This document shows positions 51,510 to 63,931 of a stretch of 64,000 nucleotides of DNA, one piece after another. The notes beneath the pieces were generated by a model. That model was not told where the DNA came from, searched no databases, and worked only from the letters and a program-made list of their open reading frames with translations. The first letter of the stretch is position 1. Each line of letters opens with the position of its first letter. Location: the NCBI GenBank assembly GCA_947588815.1, contig CANQAG010000003.1:58360-122359 (forward strand). Direction: 5' to 3'. The stretch comes from an uncultured Bacilli bacterium. Lineage in GTDB: Bacteria; Bacillota_I; Bacilli_A; RFN20; CAG-449. A program made the position numbers and the translations under genes.

Positions 51510-53237
51510 TTAAAATCTTACCGTTTGTGATACTTTAGAAGTGTCATATCTTACATTACTATTCAAATAAGAAGAACCGTTTATCGTTTCATTAAATGAA
51601 CGGATATAATCGGCGGTAATATCGCGGTAATTGTAAACTTCTCCGTTTTTGGTAAGTTTGCCGACAATTTTAGCGCTGGGGAAGTAATTATAATTACGAT
51701 TGACGTCGCGATGTAAAGCTAGATAATCGATCACAGCGACGCGATAAGTTTTAGAACTTTCAATCGCTTGACTATCAATACGATACATATGGGTTGAGTC
51801 GAAATTAAATTCTTTAATCAAATCTTCGCCTTTGGTATCCAAAATATAGATTTCATTGTCAAAAGGCAGTGATTTGTATAAATTGGCATAAGTGATCGTG
51901 CCACTTTGAAGGTTGCTACGTCCGGTATTGGTAATAGCATAGGAAATATCGTAACCGGCTTTAAGGGTTTGCTCGGCGATTGCTGTTGCGACAAAATTAG
52001 GTAATGATTGAGCATAACTTAAATAACTTTTTAATGTTCCTAAGGTTTCTTCCCCAATTTGATCGGAGATAGCTTTGTAAGAAGAAACTAAGGCACTGAG
52101 GTTTGGATCTTCTGCAACTTGAATAGAACTCGTGTCATAGTAAGAGTAATCTAAACAAGTTACTTCTCCTTGTGGAGAAACTTCAATAGATACATAAGAG
52201 TAAGCTTCACCATTACTACCACCTTGGACAAAAGGAACGCCGTTAACCATTCCTAATTCGGTTTGATGGGTGTGAGCGCAAAAAACCGCATCGACATAAC
52301 GCGATTGGGATTGTGGGCTTATTTTGGTAATTCCGGCATAGTCAGTAAGTGTGTCAGCGGATGAAGAATCTTCTAAGATGCTTTTTTGATCGGTGTGGAC
52401 ATCGAGAATTACGACATCGACATCGTGTTGGATTCTAAGTTCGTCAGAGAGTTGTTTAATTATCGGAGTTGGCGATTTAAAAGTATAAGGGTCCGCGAAT
52501 TGTGAACAAATCGAGGTGATTTGTCCATTGCCGATCACGCCGATAATTCCGACTTTTAAACCATTCTCCAAGGTTCTTATCACATATTTATCACCAAGAT
52601 TAGCATAATCGCCGGTCGATTTTGTATCGATGTCATAATTATAAATATTCGCGGCTAAAAAGGGAGTTTGATATCCTGTGCTACTAGCTCGTTTACGATT
52701 TTCTAAAATACGTTTGGCACCCCAATCGAATTCGTGATTTCCAAGGGTGAAACAATCAAATTCAATTTCATTCATGCAATCGGTTAAAAGGTTTCCGTAA
52801 TTGTAATTCGATTCGATGGCGCCTTGCCACATATCTCCGGAATTAAGCAAAAGAGTGTTTCCGTCTTTCTTTTGTTCTTTAAGAAAACTTCCGAGCTTAA
52901 CGATTCCGACTTCATCACCATTAGGAATTACCGATCCGTGAAAATCGTTGATGGCATAAAGATTTAAAGTACGAGGCTCATTATAGTAAGAACTTTCAAC
53001 ACTGCTTGAAGAAAGGGAATCTTCAATTATCGAGGAATTCGATTCTTCCTCACTACTAGAAAGGTAAGTGTATTCTTCGCTTGAAGTATCCGTTGAAGAA
53101 GTGGCATCACTTAAAGTTGAAGTTGATTCGATTTGAGATGGGGAGGATGAATTATTAAGACTACTTGTTTGATTTGTTGCTATTTTACAACCACTTAAGA
53201 GTAGTAAAATAAATAAAAGGGTTATTTTTTGTTTCAT
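51510..53237 (-). CDS. Lipoprotein bifunctional metallophosphatase / 5'-nucleotidase
   Basis: LLLSGCKIATN lipobox; AINDFHGSV, LNSGDMWQGAIESN, TLGNHEFDWG, AVFCAHTHQTELG. Confidence 0.9.
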   Translation of the reverse strand: MKQKITLLFILLLLSGCKIATNQTSSLNNSSSPSQIESTSTLSDATSSTDTSSEEYTYLSSSEEESNSSIIEDSLSSSSVESSYYNEPRTLNLYAINDFHGSVIPNGDEVGIVKLGSFLKEQKKDGNTLLLNSGDMWQGAIESNYNYGNLLTDCMNEIEFDCFTLGNHEFDWGAKRILENRKRASSTGYQTPFLAANIYNYDIDTKSTGDYANLGDKYVIRTLENGLKVGIIGVIGNGQITSICSQFADPYTFKSPTPIIKQLSDELRIQHDVDVVILDVHTDQKSILEDSSSADTLTDYAGITKISPQSQSRYVDAVFCAHTHQTELGMVNGVPFVQGGSNGEAYSYVSIEVSPQGEVTCLDYSYYDTSSIQVAEDPNLSALVSSYKAISDQIGEETLGTLKSYLSYAQSLPNFVATAIAEQTLKAGYDISYAITNTGRSNLQSGTITYANLYKSLPFDNEIYILDTKGEDLIKEFNFDSTHMYRIDSQAIESSKTYRVAVIDYLALHRDVNRNYNYFPSAKIVGKLTKNGEVYNYRDITADYIRSFNETINGSSYLNSNVRYDTSKVSQTVRF

Positions 53238-53447
53238 AGTTTTTCCTCAAAAAAAAATATAACATAATTTGCAATTTATCTCAAGATGCCTATTTTATAG
53301 ACAAAAATAGATAAAAAAGTAATAAAACTTAAAGAAAAACACAAGTTATTTTTAAATAAAAGTTTATGTAAAAATTATTTTTTAATTTGAACATTCAATG
53401 GGGTTTATTTTTTCAATTTGCGAAATATTGAAAAAACAAAAAAAAGA

Positions 53448-53476
53448 TTGCAAAACCACTTGAACTTTTGTAAACT
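53448..53476 (+). promoter_or_regulatory. Promoter of rplK-rplA
   Basis: TTGCAA - 17 nt - TAAACT. Confidence 0.6.
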
Positions 53477-53481
53477 ATCAA

Positions 53482-53560
53482 AGAATGGCATTTTATGCGC
53501 TTTTTGCGTCGCCGTTCTTTGCGCAGTGGAAGAATCTAACAGATGATTCGCGAACCACAG
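53482..53560 (+). promoter_or_regulatory. Structured leader upstream of rplK (possible L1 autoregulatory target)
   Basis: AGAATGGC/GCCGTTCT stem (53482-53518); GTGG/CCAC enclosing GAATC/GATTC stem (53526-53558). Confidence 0.5.
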
Positions 53561-53593
53561 CACGGACAAAAAAACTTATAGGAGGTGTGTCAC

Positions 53594-54007
53594 GTGAGTA
53601 AGAAAATCGCAAAAGTTGTAAAATTGGAAATCCCAGGAGGTCAAGCTAAGCCGGGACCTAAACTCGCTTCTGCAGGTATTTTAATGCCGAAGTTCTGTAC
53701 GGATTTCAACGCTAAAACCGCTGATCGTAACGGAGATATCGTTCCCGTTATTATTACGGCTTATGAAGACAAATCGTTTGATTTTGTCATCAAAACGACC
53801 CCGGTTGCGGTTCTTTTGTTAAAAGAAGCCGGAATTAGCAAGGGATCAGCTAATGCTAAAACCACGAAAGTCGGTCACATTAGCAAAGAACAACTTAGAA
53901 AAATCGCCGAGTACAAATTGCCAGATTTAAACTGCAATGATGTCGAAGCAGCGATGAAAGTAGTCGCCGGTTCTGCCCGTAATATGGGTATTACCATCGA
54001 TGAATAA
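53594..54007 (+). CDS. rplK: 50S ribosomal protein L11 (GTG start refined)
   Basis: KIAKVVKLEIPGGQAKPGPKLASAGI...TTPVAVLLLKEAGI; SD GGAGGTG at 53581. Confidence 0.97.
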   Translation: MSKKIAKVVKLEIPGGQAKPGPKLASAGILMPKFCTDFNAKTADRNGDIVPVIITAYEDKSFDFVIKTTPVAVLLLKEAGISKGSANAKTTKVGHISKEQLRKIAEYKLPDLNCNDVEAAMKVVAGSARNMGITIDE

Positions 54008-54046
54008 GTGGAAGGTTAAAACCGTTAATACCACTAGGAGGAAAAA

Positions 54047-54730
54047 ATGAAAAGAGGTAAAAAATATCAAGAAGCTTTAGCCAAGATTGAACCTAACAAA
54101 GTTTATAGTCTTGAAGAAGCTTGTGCACTTGTAAAAGAAACTTCAACAGTCAAATTTGACGCGACGGTTGAGGTCTCGTTCCGCCTTAACGTTGATCCCA
54201 AACAAGCCGATCAACAATTGAGAGGAACTTTAACTTTACCATATGGAAATGGTAAGACTAAAAAGATTTTGGCGATTACGCAAAAAGTCGATGAAGCACT
54301 TGCAGCCGGTGCCGATTATGCCGGTGGCAAAGAGATGCTTGAAAAAATTCAAAAAGAAAACTGGTTTGATTTCGATGTTATCGTCGCTACTCCGGATATG
54401 ATGGGGGAACTCGGTAAATTGGGTCGTGTTTTAGGACCTAAAGGTTTGATGCCAAACCCCAAGACAGGTACGGTTTCTCCGGATATCGCCAAAGCCGTCA
54501 AAGAAATTAAAGCCGGTAAAATCGAGTATCGTGTCGATAAAGAAGGAAACATTCATCTTTCCATTGCACGCGTTTCATTCGATACCGAGAAGATTGTTGC
54601 AAACCTCACCATGGTTTGCGATACGATTTTAAAAGTTCGTCCTGCCGCGGTTAAAGGACAATACATTAAAAACGTTGTTCTTCACACTACGATGGGTCCG
54701 GCCATTAAATTCACGTTTAATGGACGTTAA
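54047..54730 (+). CDS. rplA: 50S ribosomal protein L1
   Basis: [43 protein letters not shown]. Confidence 0.98.
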   Translation: MKRGKKYQEALAKIEPNKVYSLEEACALVKETSTVKFDATVEVSFRLNVDPKQADQQLRGTLTLPYGNGKTKKILAITQKVDEALAAGADYAGGKEMLEKIQKENWFDFDVIVATPDMMGELGKLGRVLGPKGLMPNPKTGTVSPDIAKAVKEIKAGKIEYRVDKEGNIHLSIARVSFDTEKIVANLTMVCDTILKVRPAAVKGQYIKNVVLHTTMGPAIKFTFNGR

Positions 54731-54744
54731 TAAATTTTAAAGCT

Positions 54745-54832
54745 CCAATATACCTAAGACAGCAACGGCTTTAAGCTTAATTATGTTGCCGAGGTACCTA
54801 TTCATGAATATGATTAGTCACCTGTATATTGT
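54745..54832 (+). promoter_or_regulatory. Ribosomal protein L10 leader
   Basis: CCTAAGACAGCAACGGC...GTTGCCGAGGT core, closed by CAATATA/TATATTG, directly upstream of rplJ. Confidence 0.85.
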
Positions 54833-54865
54833 TGCCTATATAAAAACTTTATAAGGAGGTGCAAT

Positions 54866-55354
54866 ATGAACCAAAACGTGTTAGAAGCCAAAAAGGCGAT
54901 CGTCGGCGAACTTACCGATCTATTAAAAACTTCTAATTCTGTAGTAGTTGCTGAATACCGTGGTTTAAATGTCGCGGAACTCACCGAACTCAGAAAAGAG
55001 CTTTTAAAGAAAAACGCAAAAATGGGCGTCTACAAAAATTCACTTTTCACTCGTGCGGTTGATGAATTAGGACACGAAGACTTAAATCAATATTTAGTCG
55101 GACCTAACGCATATATCACTTGTGAAGATCCTCTTGAAGGACCAAAAGTGGTTACCAAATTTGCTAAAAAACACGAAAATCTAATTATTAAAGGTGGATT
55201 GATTGAAGGTAAGGTCATGTCAGCAGACGAAATTAAGGACCTTGCAAAGCTTCCAAACAGAGAGGGCGTTCTTTCGATGTTACTATCTGTTTTACAAGCT
55301 CCAGTTCGTTCATTCGCATGTGCGGTAAAAGCTATCGCAGACAAACAACAATAA
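54866..55354 (+). CDS. rplJ: 50S ribosomal protein L10
   Basis: [46 protein letters not shown]. Confidence 0.97.
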   Translation: MNQNVLEAKKAIVGELTDLLKTSNSVVVAEYRGLNVAELTELRKELLKKNAKMGVYKNSLFTRAVDELGHEDLNQYLVGPNAYITCEDPLEGPKVVTKFAKKHENLIIKGGLIEGKVMSADEIKDLAKLPNREGVLSMLLSVLQAPVRSFACAVKAIADKQQ

Positions 55355-55379
55355 TACCATTGATAGGAGGAAATTTAAA

Positions 55380-55757
55380 ATGGCAAAATTATCTAAAGAG
55401 GAAATCATTTCATCCTTAAAAGAAATGACCATCGTTGAATTAAACGATTTAGTTAAAGGCATTGAAGAAGAATTCGGCGTTACCGCTGCTGCTCCAGTTG
55501 CAGCCGCTGCCGCTCCGGTTGAAGAAGAAGCCGCTGCTAAAGGACCAAGCGAAGTTACCTTAGTTTTAAAGAGCTTCGGTACTAACAAGGTCCCAGTTAT
55601 CAAAGCAGTTGTGGCCATCACCGGTTTAAGCCTTGGCGAAGCGAAGAAGTTAGTTGACAATGCTCCTTCCAACATCAAGGAAAAGATTTCACCGGTCGAA
55701 GCCGAAGAACACAAGAAGACTCTTGTCGCTGCCGGTGCTGAAGTCGAAATTAAATAA
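55380..55757 (+). CDS. rplL: 50S ribosomal protein L7/L12
   Basis: [34 protein letters not shown]...[12 protein letters not shown]. Confidence 0.98.
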   Translation: MAKLSKEEIISSLKEMTIVELNDLVKGIEEEFGVTAAAPVAAAAAPVEEEAAAKGPSEVTLVLKSFGTNKVPVIKAVVAITGLSLGEAKKLVDNAPSNIKEKISPVEAEEHKKTLVAAGAEVEIK

Positions 55758-55778
55758 TTCGCGCCTTGAATTGAAAAA

Positions 55779-55807
55779 TAAACCTGCCTTACTTTAGGTG
55801 GGTTTTT
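55779..55807 (+). terminator. Terminator/attenuator hairpin after rplL
   Basis: AAACCTGCCT TACTTT AGGTGGGTTT TT. Confidence 0.7.
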
Positions 55808-55829
55808 GTCGCTTAAAGGAGGGTGAAGA

Positions 55830-56435
55830 ATGCCACAATATTTTGATAATGTCGAAGGTCTAAAATCTAAACCACGCTATCTTAATATTACGTTAAATGA
55901 ACATTCATTCTCCTTTAAAACCGACTCAGGAATATTTTCAAAAGATGAAATTGATAGGGGAAGTATCGCCTTATTAAATGTTTTATCTAAGCAAGAATTG
56001 GCGGGAGAAATTCTCGATTTAGGTTGTGGGTATGGCACTTTAGGAATCGTTCTTTCACGCTATTTTCCAGACACGAGAATTTATCTGGCTGATATTAATA
56101 AGCGCGCGTGCGCGCTCGCACGCGAGAACGCTTTATTAAACCACACTGCTATAACCGTGATTGAAAGCGATTGTTTCAGCAATATCGAACGACAGTTCGA
56201 TACAATCGTAATTAACCCTCCGATTAGAGCGGGTAAAAAAATAATCTACAAGATGTTTTTAGAAAGCTACAAACATCTTAATCCAAATGGTTCACTTTAC
56301 TTTGTGATTAGAAAAAGCCATGGGGCGGAATCGGCTCAAAAATATACAACGAGTGTTTTTCAAAATTGCACTCTAGTAAAACGTGATAAAGGCTACTACA
56401 TCTATCGAGCAGTAAAGTTGAACAATCAACAATGA
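55830..56435 (+). CDS. Class I SAM-dependent methyltransferase (RsmC/YbxB-like)
   Basis: GEILDLGCGYGTLGIVLSRYFPD, TIVINPPIRAGK. Confidence 0.9.
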   Translation: MPQYFDNVEGLKSKPRYLNITLNEHSFSFKTDSGIFSKDEIDRGSIALLNVLSKQELAGEILDLGCGYGTLGIVLSRYFPDTRIYLADINKRACALARENALLNHTAITVIESDCFSNIERQFDTIVINPPIRAGKKIIYKMFLESYKHLNPNGSLYFVIRKSHGAESAQKYTTSVFQNCTLVKRDKGYYIYRAVKLNNQQ

Positions 56436-56453
56436 AAGAAGGGAGACTTGCAC

Positions 56454-59400
56454 ATGAGCAAACAAATAGAATCAACAAATTATAAGTACCTTCATAATGG
56501 TCGGATTGACTATTCTAAGATCAGCGGATCTTTACCACTGCCTTATTTAGTCGAAATTCAAACTGAATCTTTCAAATGGTTCCTTGAAAAAGGAATCGAT
56601 GATGTATTCAAAGATGTATATCCGATTTCAAATCACAGTGATACTTTGTCAATCGAATACTGCGGGGCTAGATTAGATAAACCTAAATATGACCCGTTGG
56701 AATGTAAAACCCGTGATTTAACCTATAGTGCTCCCTTGAAGGTCACTTTGAGATTGATATTTAAAAACACCGGTGAAATTAAAGAAAATGAAGTCTTTAT
56801 GGGTGATTTTCCGTTGATGACCGAATCCGGAACATTTATCATCAACGGAGCGGAAAGAGCGATCGTTTCGCAACTTGTTCGTTCTCCAGGAGCTTATCTA
56901 TCTAAAGAGATGGACAAATCCGGAAAATACCTTTTTGGTGCCGATTTAATTCCGACAAGAGGCACTTGGTTGGAATTTGAATCTGATACCAAAGATATGA
57001 TTTCAGTGAGAATCGATCGTCAAAGAAAAATGCCGGTTACCATACTTTTAAGAGCATTAGGTCTCAACAGCTACGATTTAATGTATGAATTGTTCGGAGA
57101 TTCGATTCAATTACAAACCACGATTGAAAAAGAACGCGAAGGTCGTGAAAATAGCGATGAACTTCAAGCCTCTGATGCTTTGCAAGAAATCTACGCTAAG
57201 TTAAGACCGGGCGAGCCGTTTACACCTGAAGGTGCGGCGACTTTCTTCCGTCAGAAATTTTTCGATCATAAACGTTATGATTTAGGTCGGGCCGGTCGTT
57301 TTAAATTTTCGAAAAAACTCGGCATTTACAATCGTTTAGCGGGACGTTATTTAGCAGAACCTTTAGTATCAGCTGACGGCGAAGTTGTTTACAATGTCGG
57401 TGATTACATGTCCAAAGAGATCGTAGAACAACTCCAAGAGGAAGGTTTCTTTGAAAAAGGCGCTCACGAAAGACATCTTGCCATCAATGAAAATCTTGAT
57501 AATCATGGTATAGTCAATATCGTAAAAGTCTACACCGATGAAAAGAAAGAAAAAGTCGTTCCTATCGTTGGAACCGATCTTAATCTTGAAGTCGCTTATG
57601 TGACGATTTCAGATATGATTGCGACTTTCTCATACTTTACGAATGTCATTGACGGAATCGGAGATACCGATGATATTGACCATTTAGGCAATCGTCGTAT
57701 CAGATGTGTCGGAGAATTGATTCAAAATCAATTTAGAATCGGTCTTTCGCGTATGGAACGAAGCGTCAAAGAAAAGATGTCGATTTCTACCGAGGGAACG
57801 ATCACTCCTCAATCGTTAACGAACATTCGTCCATTGACAGCGGCGATTAAAGAATTCTTCGCTTCAAGTCAGCTTTCACAATTTATGGATCAAACTAACC
57901 CGTTAGCGGAGTTAGCCAATAAAAGACGTCTATCGGCTTTAGGTCCTGGTGGTCTTACTCGTGATAGAGCATCTTTTGAAGTTCGTGACGTTCACTATTC
58001 GCACTATGGTAGAATTTGCCCAATCGAAACTCCAGAAGGTCAAAATATCGGCCTTATCAATAATTTGGCGTGCTATGCCAAAATCAATCAATATGGCTTT
58101 ATCGAAACTCCATATCGTAAAGTTGATAAGAAGACTTGCCGAGTTACCGATGAGACAGAATACTTATCGGCCGATCGTGAAAGAGATCACGTCATCGCTC
58201 AAGCCAACGTTCATTTAGGCGAAGACGGAACGATTTTAGATCAACAAGTTATCGCTCGTCATAATGGCGAAAACATTTTAGCGGATCGTAAAGAAGTCGA
58301 TTATATCGACGTTTCACCAAAACAGATCGTTTCAATCGCTTCGGCGTGTATTCCATTCCTTGAAAACGACGATACGACGAGAGCCTTGATGGGCGCTAAC
58401 ATGCAACGTCAAGCGTTGCCGTTATTGAATCCTCACGCTCCTTTTGTCGGTACCGGTCTTGAACACAACATCGCAAAAGACTCCGGTTCGGCAGTAATAT
58501 GTAAAGAGGATGGTGTCGTCACTTATGTCGATGCCAAAAAGATCGTCGTCGAAGGCGAAAGCGGTCCACGCGTTTACTTATTGCAAAAATTCGGACGTTC
58601 AAACTCCGGTACTTGCATCAATCAAAAACCGATCGTCAAGAAAGATCAAAAAGTGAAAAAAGACGATATTATCGCCGATGGTCCGGCAATGGACAATGGC
58701 GATTTAGCCTTAGGTCAAAACGTGACGATCGCCTTTATGACATGGAATGGTTATAACTATGAAGATGCCGTCATCATGTCTGAAAGACTTGTTAAAGATG
58801 ACGTTTACACTTCGATTCACATCGAAGAATATGTGGTTGAATGTCGTTCGACCAAATTAGGTGACGAAGAAATCACTTGCGATATTCCAAATGTTTCAGC
58901 CGAAGCTAAAGCATTCTTGGATGAAAACGGCGTGATTGTTCCCGGCGCCGAAGTTAAAGAAGGCGATATTTTAGTCGGTAAAGTAACTCCGAAAGGACAA
59001 ACAGAACCGACGCCGGAAGAAAAATTGTTAATGGCGATTTTTGCTGATAAAACTAAAGATGGTAAGGATACTTCCCTTCGTGTTCCTCATGGTGGTGCCG
59101 GTATCGTACTCGATGTCAAGCGTTTCTCCCGTAAAGACGGCGCAGAATTACCGCCAGGAGTCAACGAAGTCATCAAAGTGTTCATCGTCCAAAAAAGAAA
59201 GATTTCTGAAGGCGATAAAATGTCGGGCCGTCATGGTAATAAAGGTGTTATTTCAAGAATTCTTCCAGAGGAAGATATGCCGTTTTTACCGGATGGAACC
59301 CCGGTTGATATCATGCTTAATCCGTTAGGTGTTCCGTCTCGTATGAATATCGGGCAGATTCTTGAAATTCACTTAGGCATGGCTTGTAAAAAGCTCGGTC

Positions 59401-60011
59401 TTAAAATTGCTACTCCGGTCTTTGATGGAATGACCAACGAAGAAATTTATGAATTGATGGATCGTGCCGGAATGGACAAAGACGGGAAAACGATTCTTTA
59501 CGATGGAAGAACCGGAGAAAGATTCGATGAAAGAATTTCCGTCGGTGTGATGTATATGATTAAACTCGTCCACATGGTCGATGATAAATTGCATGCTAGG
59601 TCCATTGGACCATACTCACTTGTGACGCAACAACCATTAGGCGGTAAAGCTCAAAATGGTGGTCAACGTTTCGGTGAAATGGAAGTTTGGGCTCTTGAAG
59701 CTTATGGCGCTGCGCATATCTTACAAGAAATCTTGACGATTAAATCGGATGATATGGTTGGAAGAGCCAAGACATATGAAGCAATCATCAAAGGTCGTGA
59801 AATTCCAAAACCGGGTATGCCGGAATCTTTCAGAGTCTTGCAAAAAGAATTACAATCGCTCGCGATCGACGTGAAATTGTTCGATAAAGACGGCGATGAA
59901 ATCGATCTAAAGATGATGTCGAAAGAAAATGAAGTTGAATCAAGAAAAATTTCGAATTCAGTACGTGAAATCACTTCTGAATATCGAGTTGATGAAGAGG
60001 AGGATCGATAG
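56454..60011 (+). CDS. rpoB: DNA-directed RNA polymerase subunit beta
   Basis: [56 protein letters not shown]. Confidence 0.99.
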   Translation: MSKQIESTNYKYLHNGRIDYSKISGSLPLPYLVEIQTESFKWFLEKGIDDVFKDVYPISNHSDTLSIEYCGARLDKPKYDPLECKTRDLTYSAPLKVTLRLIFKNTGEIKENEVFMGDFPLMTESGTFIINGAERAIVSQLVRSPGAYLSKEMDKSGKYLFGADLIPTRGTWLEFESDTKDMISVRIDRQRKMPVTILLRALGLNSYDLMYELFGDSIQLQTTIEKEREGRENSDELQASDALQEIYAKLRPGEPFTPEGAATFFRQKFFDHKRYDLGRAGRFKFSKKLGIYNRLAGRYLAEPLVSADGEVVYNVGDYMSKEIVEQLQEEGFFEKGAHERHLAINENLDNHGIVNIVKVYTDEKKEKVVPIVGTDLNLEVAYVTISDMIATFSYFTNVIDGIGDTDDIDHLGNRRIRCVGELIQNQFRIGLSRMERSVKEKMSISTEGTITPQSLTNIRPLTAAIKEFFASSQLSQFMDQTNPLAELANKRRLSALGPGGLTRDRASFEVRDVHYSHYGRICPIETPEGQNIGLINNLACYAKINQYGFIETPYRKVDKKTCRVTDETEYLSADRERDHVIAQANVHLGEDGTILDQQVIARHNGENILADRKEVDYIDVSPKQIVSIASACIPFLENDDTTRALMGANMQRQALPLLNPHAPFVGTGLEHNIAKDSGSAVICKEDGVVTYVDAKKIVVEGESGPRVYLLQKFGRSNSGTCINQKPIVKKDQKVKKDDIIADGPAMDNGDLALGQNVTIAFMTWNGYNYEDAVIMSERLVKDDVYTSIHIEEYVVECRSTKLGDEEITCDIPNVSAEAKAFLDENGVIVPGAEVKEGDILVGKVTPKGQTEPTPEEKLLMAIFADKTKDGKDTSLRVPHGGAGIVLDVKRFSRKDGAELPPGVNEVIKVFIVQKRKISEGDKMSGRHGNKGVISRILPEEDMPFLPDGTPVDIMLNPLGVPSRMNIGQILEIHLGMACKKLGLKIATPVFDGMTNEEIYELMDRAGMDKDGKTILYDGRTGERFDERISVGVMYMIKLVHMVDDKLHARSIGPYSLVTQQPLGGKAQNGGQRFGEMEVWALEAYGAAHILQEILTIKSDDMVGRAKTYEAIIKGREIPKPGMPESFRVLQKELQSLAIDVKLFDKDGDEIDLKMMSKENEVESRKISNSVREITSEYRVDEEEDR

Positions 60012-60014
60012 AAT

Positions 60015-63000
60015 ATGTTTGATGTCAATCGTTTAGCGGCTATTCAAGTCGGATTAGCCTCTCCTGAAAAAATTAGAGAATGGTCCTATGGTGAAGTAAA
60101 AAAACCAGAGACGATCAACTATCGTTCGCAAAAGCCGGAAAAAGGTGGCTTATATTGTGAAAAAATCTTTGGACCAGCCAAAGACTATGAGTGTAATTGT
60201 GGTAAATATAAAAAGATCAGATTCCAAGGCGTCATCTGTGAAAAATGTGGCGTCGAGGTGACGACAAAAGCGGTTAGAAGAGAGAGAATGGGTCACATTG
60301 AACTCTCTTCGCCATGCGCTCATATTTGGTATTTAAAAGGAATTCCTTCAAGAATGGGATTAGTGTTAGACATTCTTCCTAAACAACTTGAAGAAGTTAT
60401 TTATTTCGTATCTCACATTTGTTTAAATCCGGGCACTTCTTCATGCTTACATTATCGCGAAGTGCTTGATGAAAGAAGTGCGAGAATCGTTTTCGTGAGT
60501 ACTATTCGCGAAATTAAAGAACAATTGATTAAAGATGGACTTGAGAACAATTATGATTATGCTCGGGCTGATGAATTGATTGCCAAGCTTGAAAATCCTC
60601 AAGAACCATTTAGTTTTTCGGTTTGTGCTTCGTATATCTCTAAATATACCGGAGCGGAATTCGGAATCGGGGCCGAAGCGGTCAAAAGATTGTTGGCGGA
60701 AGTTAACCTCGATGAAGAGTTTGCTAAAATTCAAGCTGAATTAAAAGAAACTCAAGGTCAAAAAAATCAAAAAAGATTAAAATTGATTAAACGCCTTGAA
60801 GCTATCGAAGCTTTCCGTAACTCCAATAACAAACCGGAGTGGATGATTCTCGATGTGTTACCGGTCATTCCACCTGATTTACGTCCGATGTTACAATTGG
60901 ATGGTGGTCGTTTCGCTACCAGTGATTTAAATGATCTTTATCGTCGAGTAATTACAAGAAATACGCGTCTTAAAAAATTGATTGATATGAACGCGCCGGA
61001 TGTCATTTTGATGAATGAAAAACGGATGCTTCAAGAAGCTGTCGACGCGTTGATCGACAATGGCAGAAGATCTAAAGCTGTTGTTGGTGCTGGTGGTAGA
61101 GCTTTAAAATCATTATCGAGCACTTTGAAAGGTAAGCAAGGACGTTTCCGTCAAAACTTACTTGGTAAGCGTGTCGATTATTCCGGTCGTTCGGTTATTG
61201 CCGTCGGTCCGGATCTTAAGATGTATGAATGCGGAATTCCTCGTGAAATGGCAATTCAATTGTTCCGTCCGTTTATCGCTTCGATCATGATTAAAAATGG
61301 TAATGCTAATTCGCATAAACAAGCCAATAAAATGATTGATCGCTATGATCCTATCGTGTGGGATATCGTTGAAAAAGTGATTAAAGAACATCCGGTTCTT
61401 TTAAATCGTGCACCGACCTTACACCGTTTAGGCATTCAAGCGTTCCGTCCAAAACTTGTCGAAGGAAGAGCTATTCGTCTTCACCCATTGGTTTGTACGG
61501 CTTTTAACGCTGACTTTGATGGTGACCAAATGGCGGTTCACGTACCACTTAGTTACGAAGCTCAAAAAGAAGCTTATGATTTGATGTTGGCTTCTCACAA
61601 TATTTTGGGTCCTAAAGACGGAAAACCGATCGTTACTCCTTCTCAAGATATGATTTTGGGAAACTATTACTTAACTTTGGAATCTTCCAAAGAAGATTTC
61701 TTAAAGAAAGCTGATGCTTGTCGTGAACACGGTGATCTTGAAGAAGCAGAAAGATATGAACTTTACGCGGCAAGTGAAGGAAAAGTATTCAAATCCGTCG
61801 ATGAAGTTTTAATGGCGTATGAAACTAAACAAATTCATCTTCATAACCGCATTGCGATTAAAGGCGAATCGATGAAAAAACTCGGCTTTGATTACGAGAT
61901 GAATAATTCTTATTTAATCACCACGGTCGGTAAGATAATTTTCAATCAAATCTTCCCTCAAGATTTCCCATATCTCAACGATAATTCTAAAGAAAACTTG
62001 AGTGCGGATCAAAAGTCGTTCTTTGTTCCAAAAGGAACCAACATTAAAGAGTACATTGCGAATTTACCGCTTAAAAAACCATTTGTCAAAAAGAATGTCG
62101 GTAATATCATCAATGAAATCTTCAACCGCTATCAAGCGGAAACGACTTCAAAAGTCCTCGATAATTTAAAAGATCAAGGCTTTAAATTTGCGACAGTTTC
62201 CGGACTTACCGTGTCCTTATTCGATATCGCGGTCATTGAAGGAAAGCAAGAATTATTACAAAACGGCGACAAACAAGTCGAACATATTCAACATCTATTT
62301 GATAAAGGTTTATTGACTGATGCTGAACGTCATAAACAAGTTGTCGATGTTTGGACCAAAGTCAGAGAAGAAGTCGAAACGATCCTTAAAAAACAATTTG
62401 AGGATAATCCACGTAACCCGATCTTTATGATGTCTGATTCTGGTGCTCGTGGTAGTTTGTCAAACTTCGTTCAATTAGCCGGTATGCGTGGCTTAATGGC
62501 TAATCCTTCCGGCGAAACCATTGAACTTCCGATTAAATCTTGCTTTAGAGAAGGTTTGACGGTTTCTGAGTTCTTTATTGCGACACACGGCGCCCGTAAG
62601 GGTGGTGCCGATACCGCGCTTAAAACGGCAGACTCCGGTTACTTAACCAGAAGACTTGTCGACGTTTCTCACGATGTGATCGTGCGGGAAGAGGATTGTG
62701 GTACTGACCATGGATTCGTGGTTTCAGAAATCCGCGATTCGAAAAACGATTCTGCGATTGTCTCCCTTTATGATCGCTTAGTAGGACGTTACACCGTTCA
62801 CGATGTTACTAATCCTGAAACCGGAGAAGTAATCGTTAAAGGCAATACTTTGATGGATGAAGAAATGGCTAAGGCCATCGTCGATGCCGGCATCAAGAAA
62901 GTTGAAATTCGTTCGTTGTTCGGTTGTGAGACTAAAGATGGTGTTTGCAAACATTGCTATGGTCGTAACTTAGCCACCGGACGCGAAGTCGAAGTTGGCG

Positions 63001-63890
63001 AAGCTGTAGGTATTATGGCGGCTCAATCAATCGGTGAACCGGGTACTCAATTGACGATGAGAACCTTCCACACCGGTGGTGTTGCCGGTAGCGATATTAC
63101 TCAAGGTTTACCGCGTGTTCAAGAATTGTTTGAAGCGCGTAATCCAAAAGGCGAAGCGATCATTTCGGAAATCAGCGGCGTTGTTACTTCTATTAAAACC
63201 GAAGCCGGTCGTTCGACTGTCGTCGTTAAAAACGATCTTGAAGAGAAGACTTACCTCACTAACTATAACGCTCGTTTGAGAGTTAAAGAAGGTGACAAAG
63301 TCACAAATGGACAAAAGATCACCGAAGGAGCTATTAATCCAAAGACTTTACTTGAAGTTTCAGATGTGACTCAAGTTCAAAAATACATTGTGAAAGAAGT
63401 TCAAAAAGTTTATCGTCTCCAAGGTATCGATATCTCCGATAAGCATATCGAAGTTATCGTACGTCAGATGTTAAGGAAGATGTTGATTGTCGAAGGTGGT
63501 GACACCGATATGCTTCCGGGTACTAGAGTTGACCTTGTTGAATTCACTCAAAAGAATGAAAAGGCGATCTTATCTGGTAAACATCCGGCAGTCGGTCGTC
63601 CAATCGTCCTTGGAATCACCAAGGCGGCGTTAAATACCGATTCGTTCTTATCATCGGCTTCCTTCCAAGAAACCACAAAAGTTTTAACCGATGCGGCTAT
63701 CAAAGGTAAAATCGACTATCTACACGGACTTAAAGAGAACGTGATGATTGGTAAATTGATTCCGGCAGGCACCGGCTTAAGAGCTGATGAAGATGAGGAT
63801 AACGATGAAGATACCGAAGCGTCCGAAGACACATCTAAAGATGAAAATACCCCGGATGTTATTGATTTTACCAGTCAATTAGATGACTAA
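60015..63890 (+). CDS. rpoC: DNA-directed RNA polymerase subunit beta'
   Basis: [54 protein letters not shown]. Confidence 0.99.
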   Translation: MFDVNRLAAIQVGLASPEKIREWSYGEVKKPETINYRSQKPEKGGLYCEKIFGPAKDYECNCGKYKKIRFQGVICEKCGVEVTTKAVRRERMGHIELSSPCAHIWYLKGIPSRMGLVLDILPKQLEEVIYFVSHICLNPGTSSCLHYREVLDERSARIVFVSTIREIKEQLIKDGLENNYDYARADELIAKLENPQEPFSFSVCASYISKYTGAEFGIGAEAVKRLLAEVNLDEEFAKIQAELKETQGQKNQKRLKLIKRLEAIEAFRNSNNKPEWMILDVLPVIPPDLRPMLQLDGGRFATSDLNDLYRRVITRNTRLKKLIDMNAPDVILMNEKRMLQEAVDALIDNGRRSKAVVGAGGRALKSLSSTLKGKQGRFRQNLLGKRVDYSGRSVIAVGPDLKMYECGIPREMAIQLFRPFIASIMIKNGNANSHKQANKMIDRYDPIVWDIVEKVIKEHPVLLNRAPTLHRLGIQAFRPKLVEGRAIRLHPLVCTAFNADFDGDQMAVHVPLSYEAQKEAYDLMLASHNILGPKDGKPIVTPSQDMILGNYYLTLESSKEDFLKKADACREHGDLEEAERYELYAASEGKVFKSVDEVLMAYETKQIHLHNRIAIKGESMKKLGFDYEMNNSYLITTVGKIIFNQIFPQDFPYLNDNSKENLSADQKSFFVPKGTNIKEYIANLPLKKPFVKKNVGNIINEIFNRYQAETTSKVLDNLKDQGFKFATVSGLTVSLFDIAVIEGKQELLQNGDKQVEHIQHLFDKGLLTDAERHKQVVDVWTKVREEVETILKKQFEDNPRNPIFMMSDSGARGSLSNFVQLAGMRGLMANPSGETIELPIKSCFREGLTVSEFFIATHGARKGGADTALKTADSGYLTRRLVDVSHDVIVREEDCGTDHGFVVSEIRDSKNDSAIVSLYDRLVGRYTVHDVTNPETGEVIVKGNTLMDEEMAKAIVDAGIKKVEIRSLFGCETKDGVCKHCYGRNLATGREVEVGEAVGIMAAQSIGEPGTQLTMRTFHTGGVAGSDITQGLPRVQELFEARNPKGEAIISEISGVVTSIKTEAGRSTVVVKNDLEEKTYLTNYNARLRVKEGDKVTNGQKITEGAINPKTLLEVSDVTQVQKYIVKEVQKVYRLQGIDISDKHIEVIVRQMLRKMLIVEGGDTDMLPGTRVDLVEFTQKNEKAILSGKHPAVGRPIVLGITKAALNTDSFLSSASFQETTKVLTDAAIKGKIDYLHGLKENVMIGKLIPAGTGLRADEDEDNDEDTEASEDTSKDENTPDVIDFTSQLDD

Positions 63891-63893
63891 TTT

Positions 63894-63931
63894 AAAAAAG
63901 CTTAACACATATTAAACGTTAAGCTTTTTTT
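63894..63931 (+). terminator. Intrinsic terminator after rpoC
   Basis: AAAAAGCTTAAC - loop - GTTAAGCTTTTTTT. Confidence 0.9.

Noticed and set aside
55310-55714. 134-aa minus-strand ORF opposite rplL
   Set aside because: Antisense shadow of the Ala-rich rplL sequence; no independent signals.
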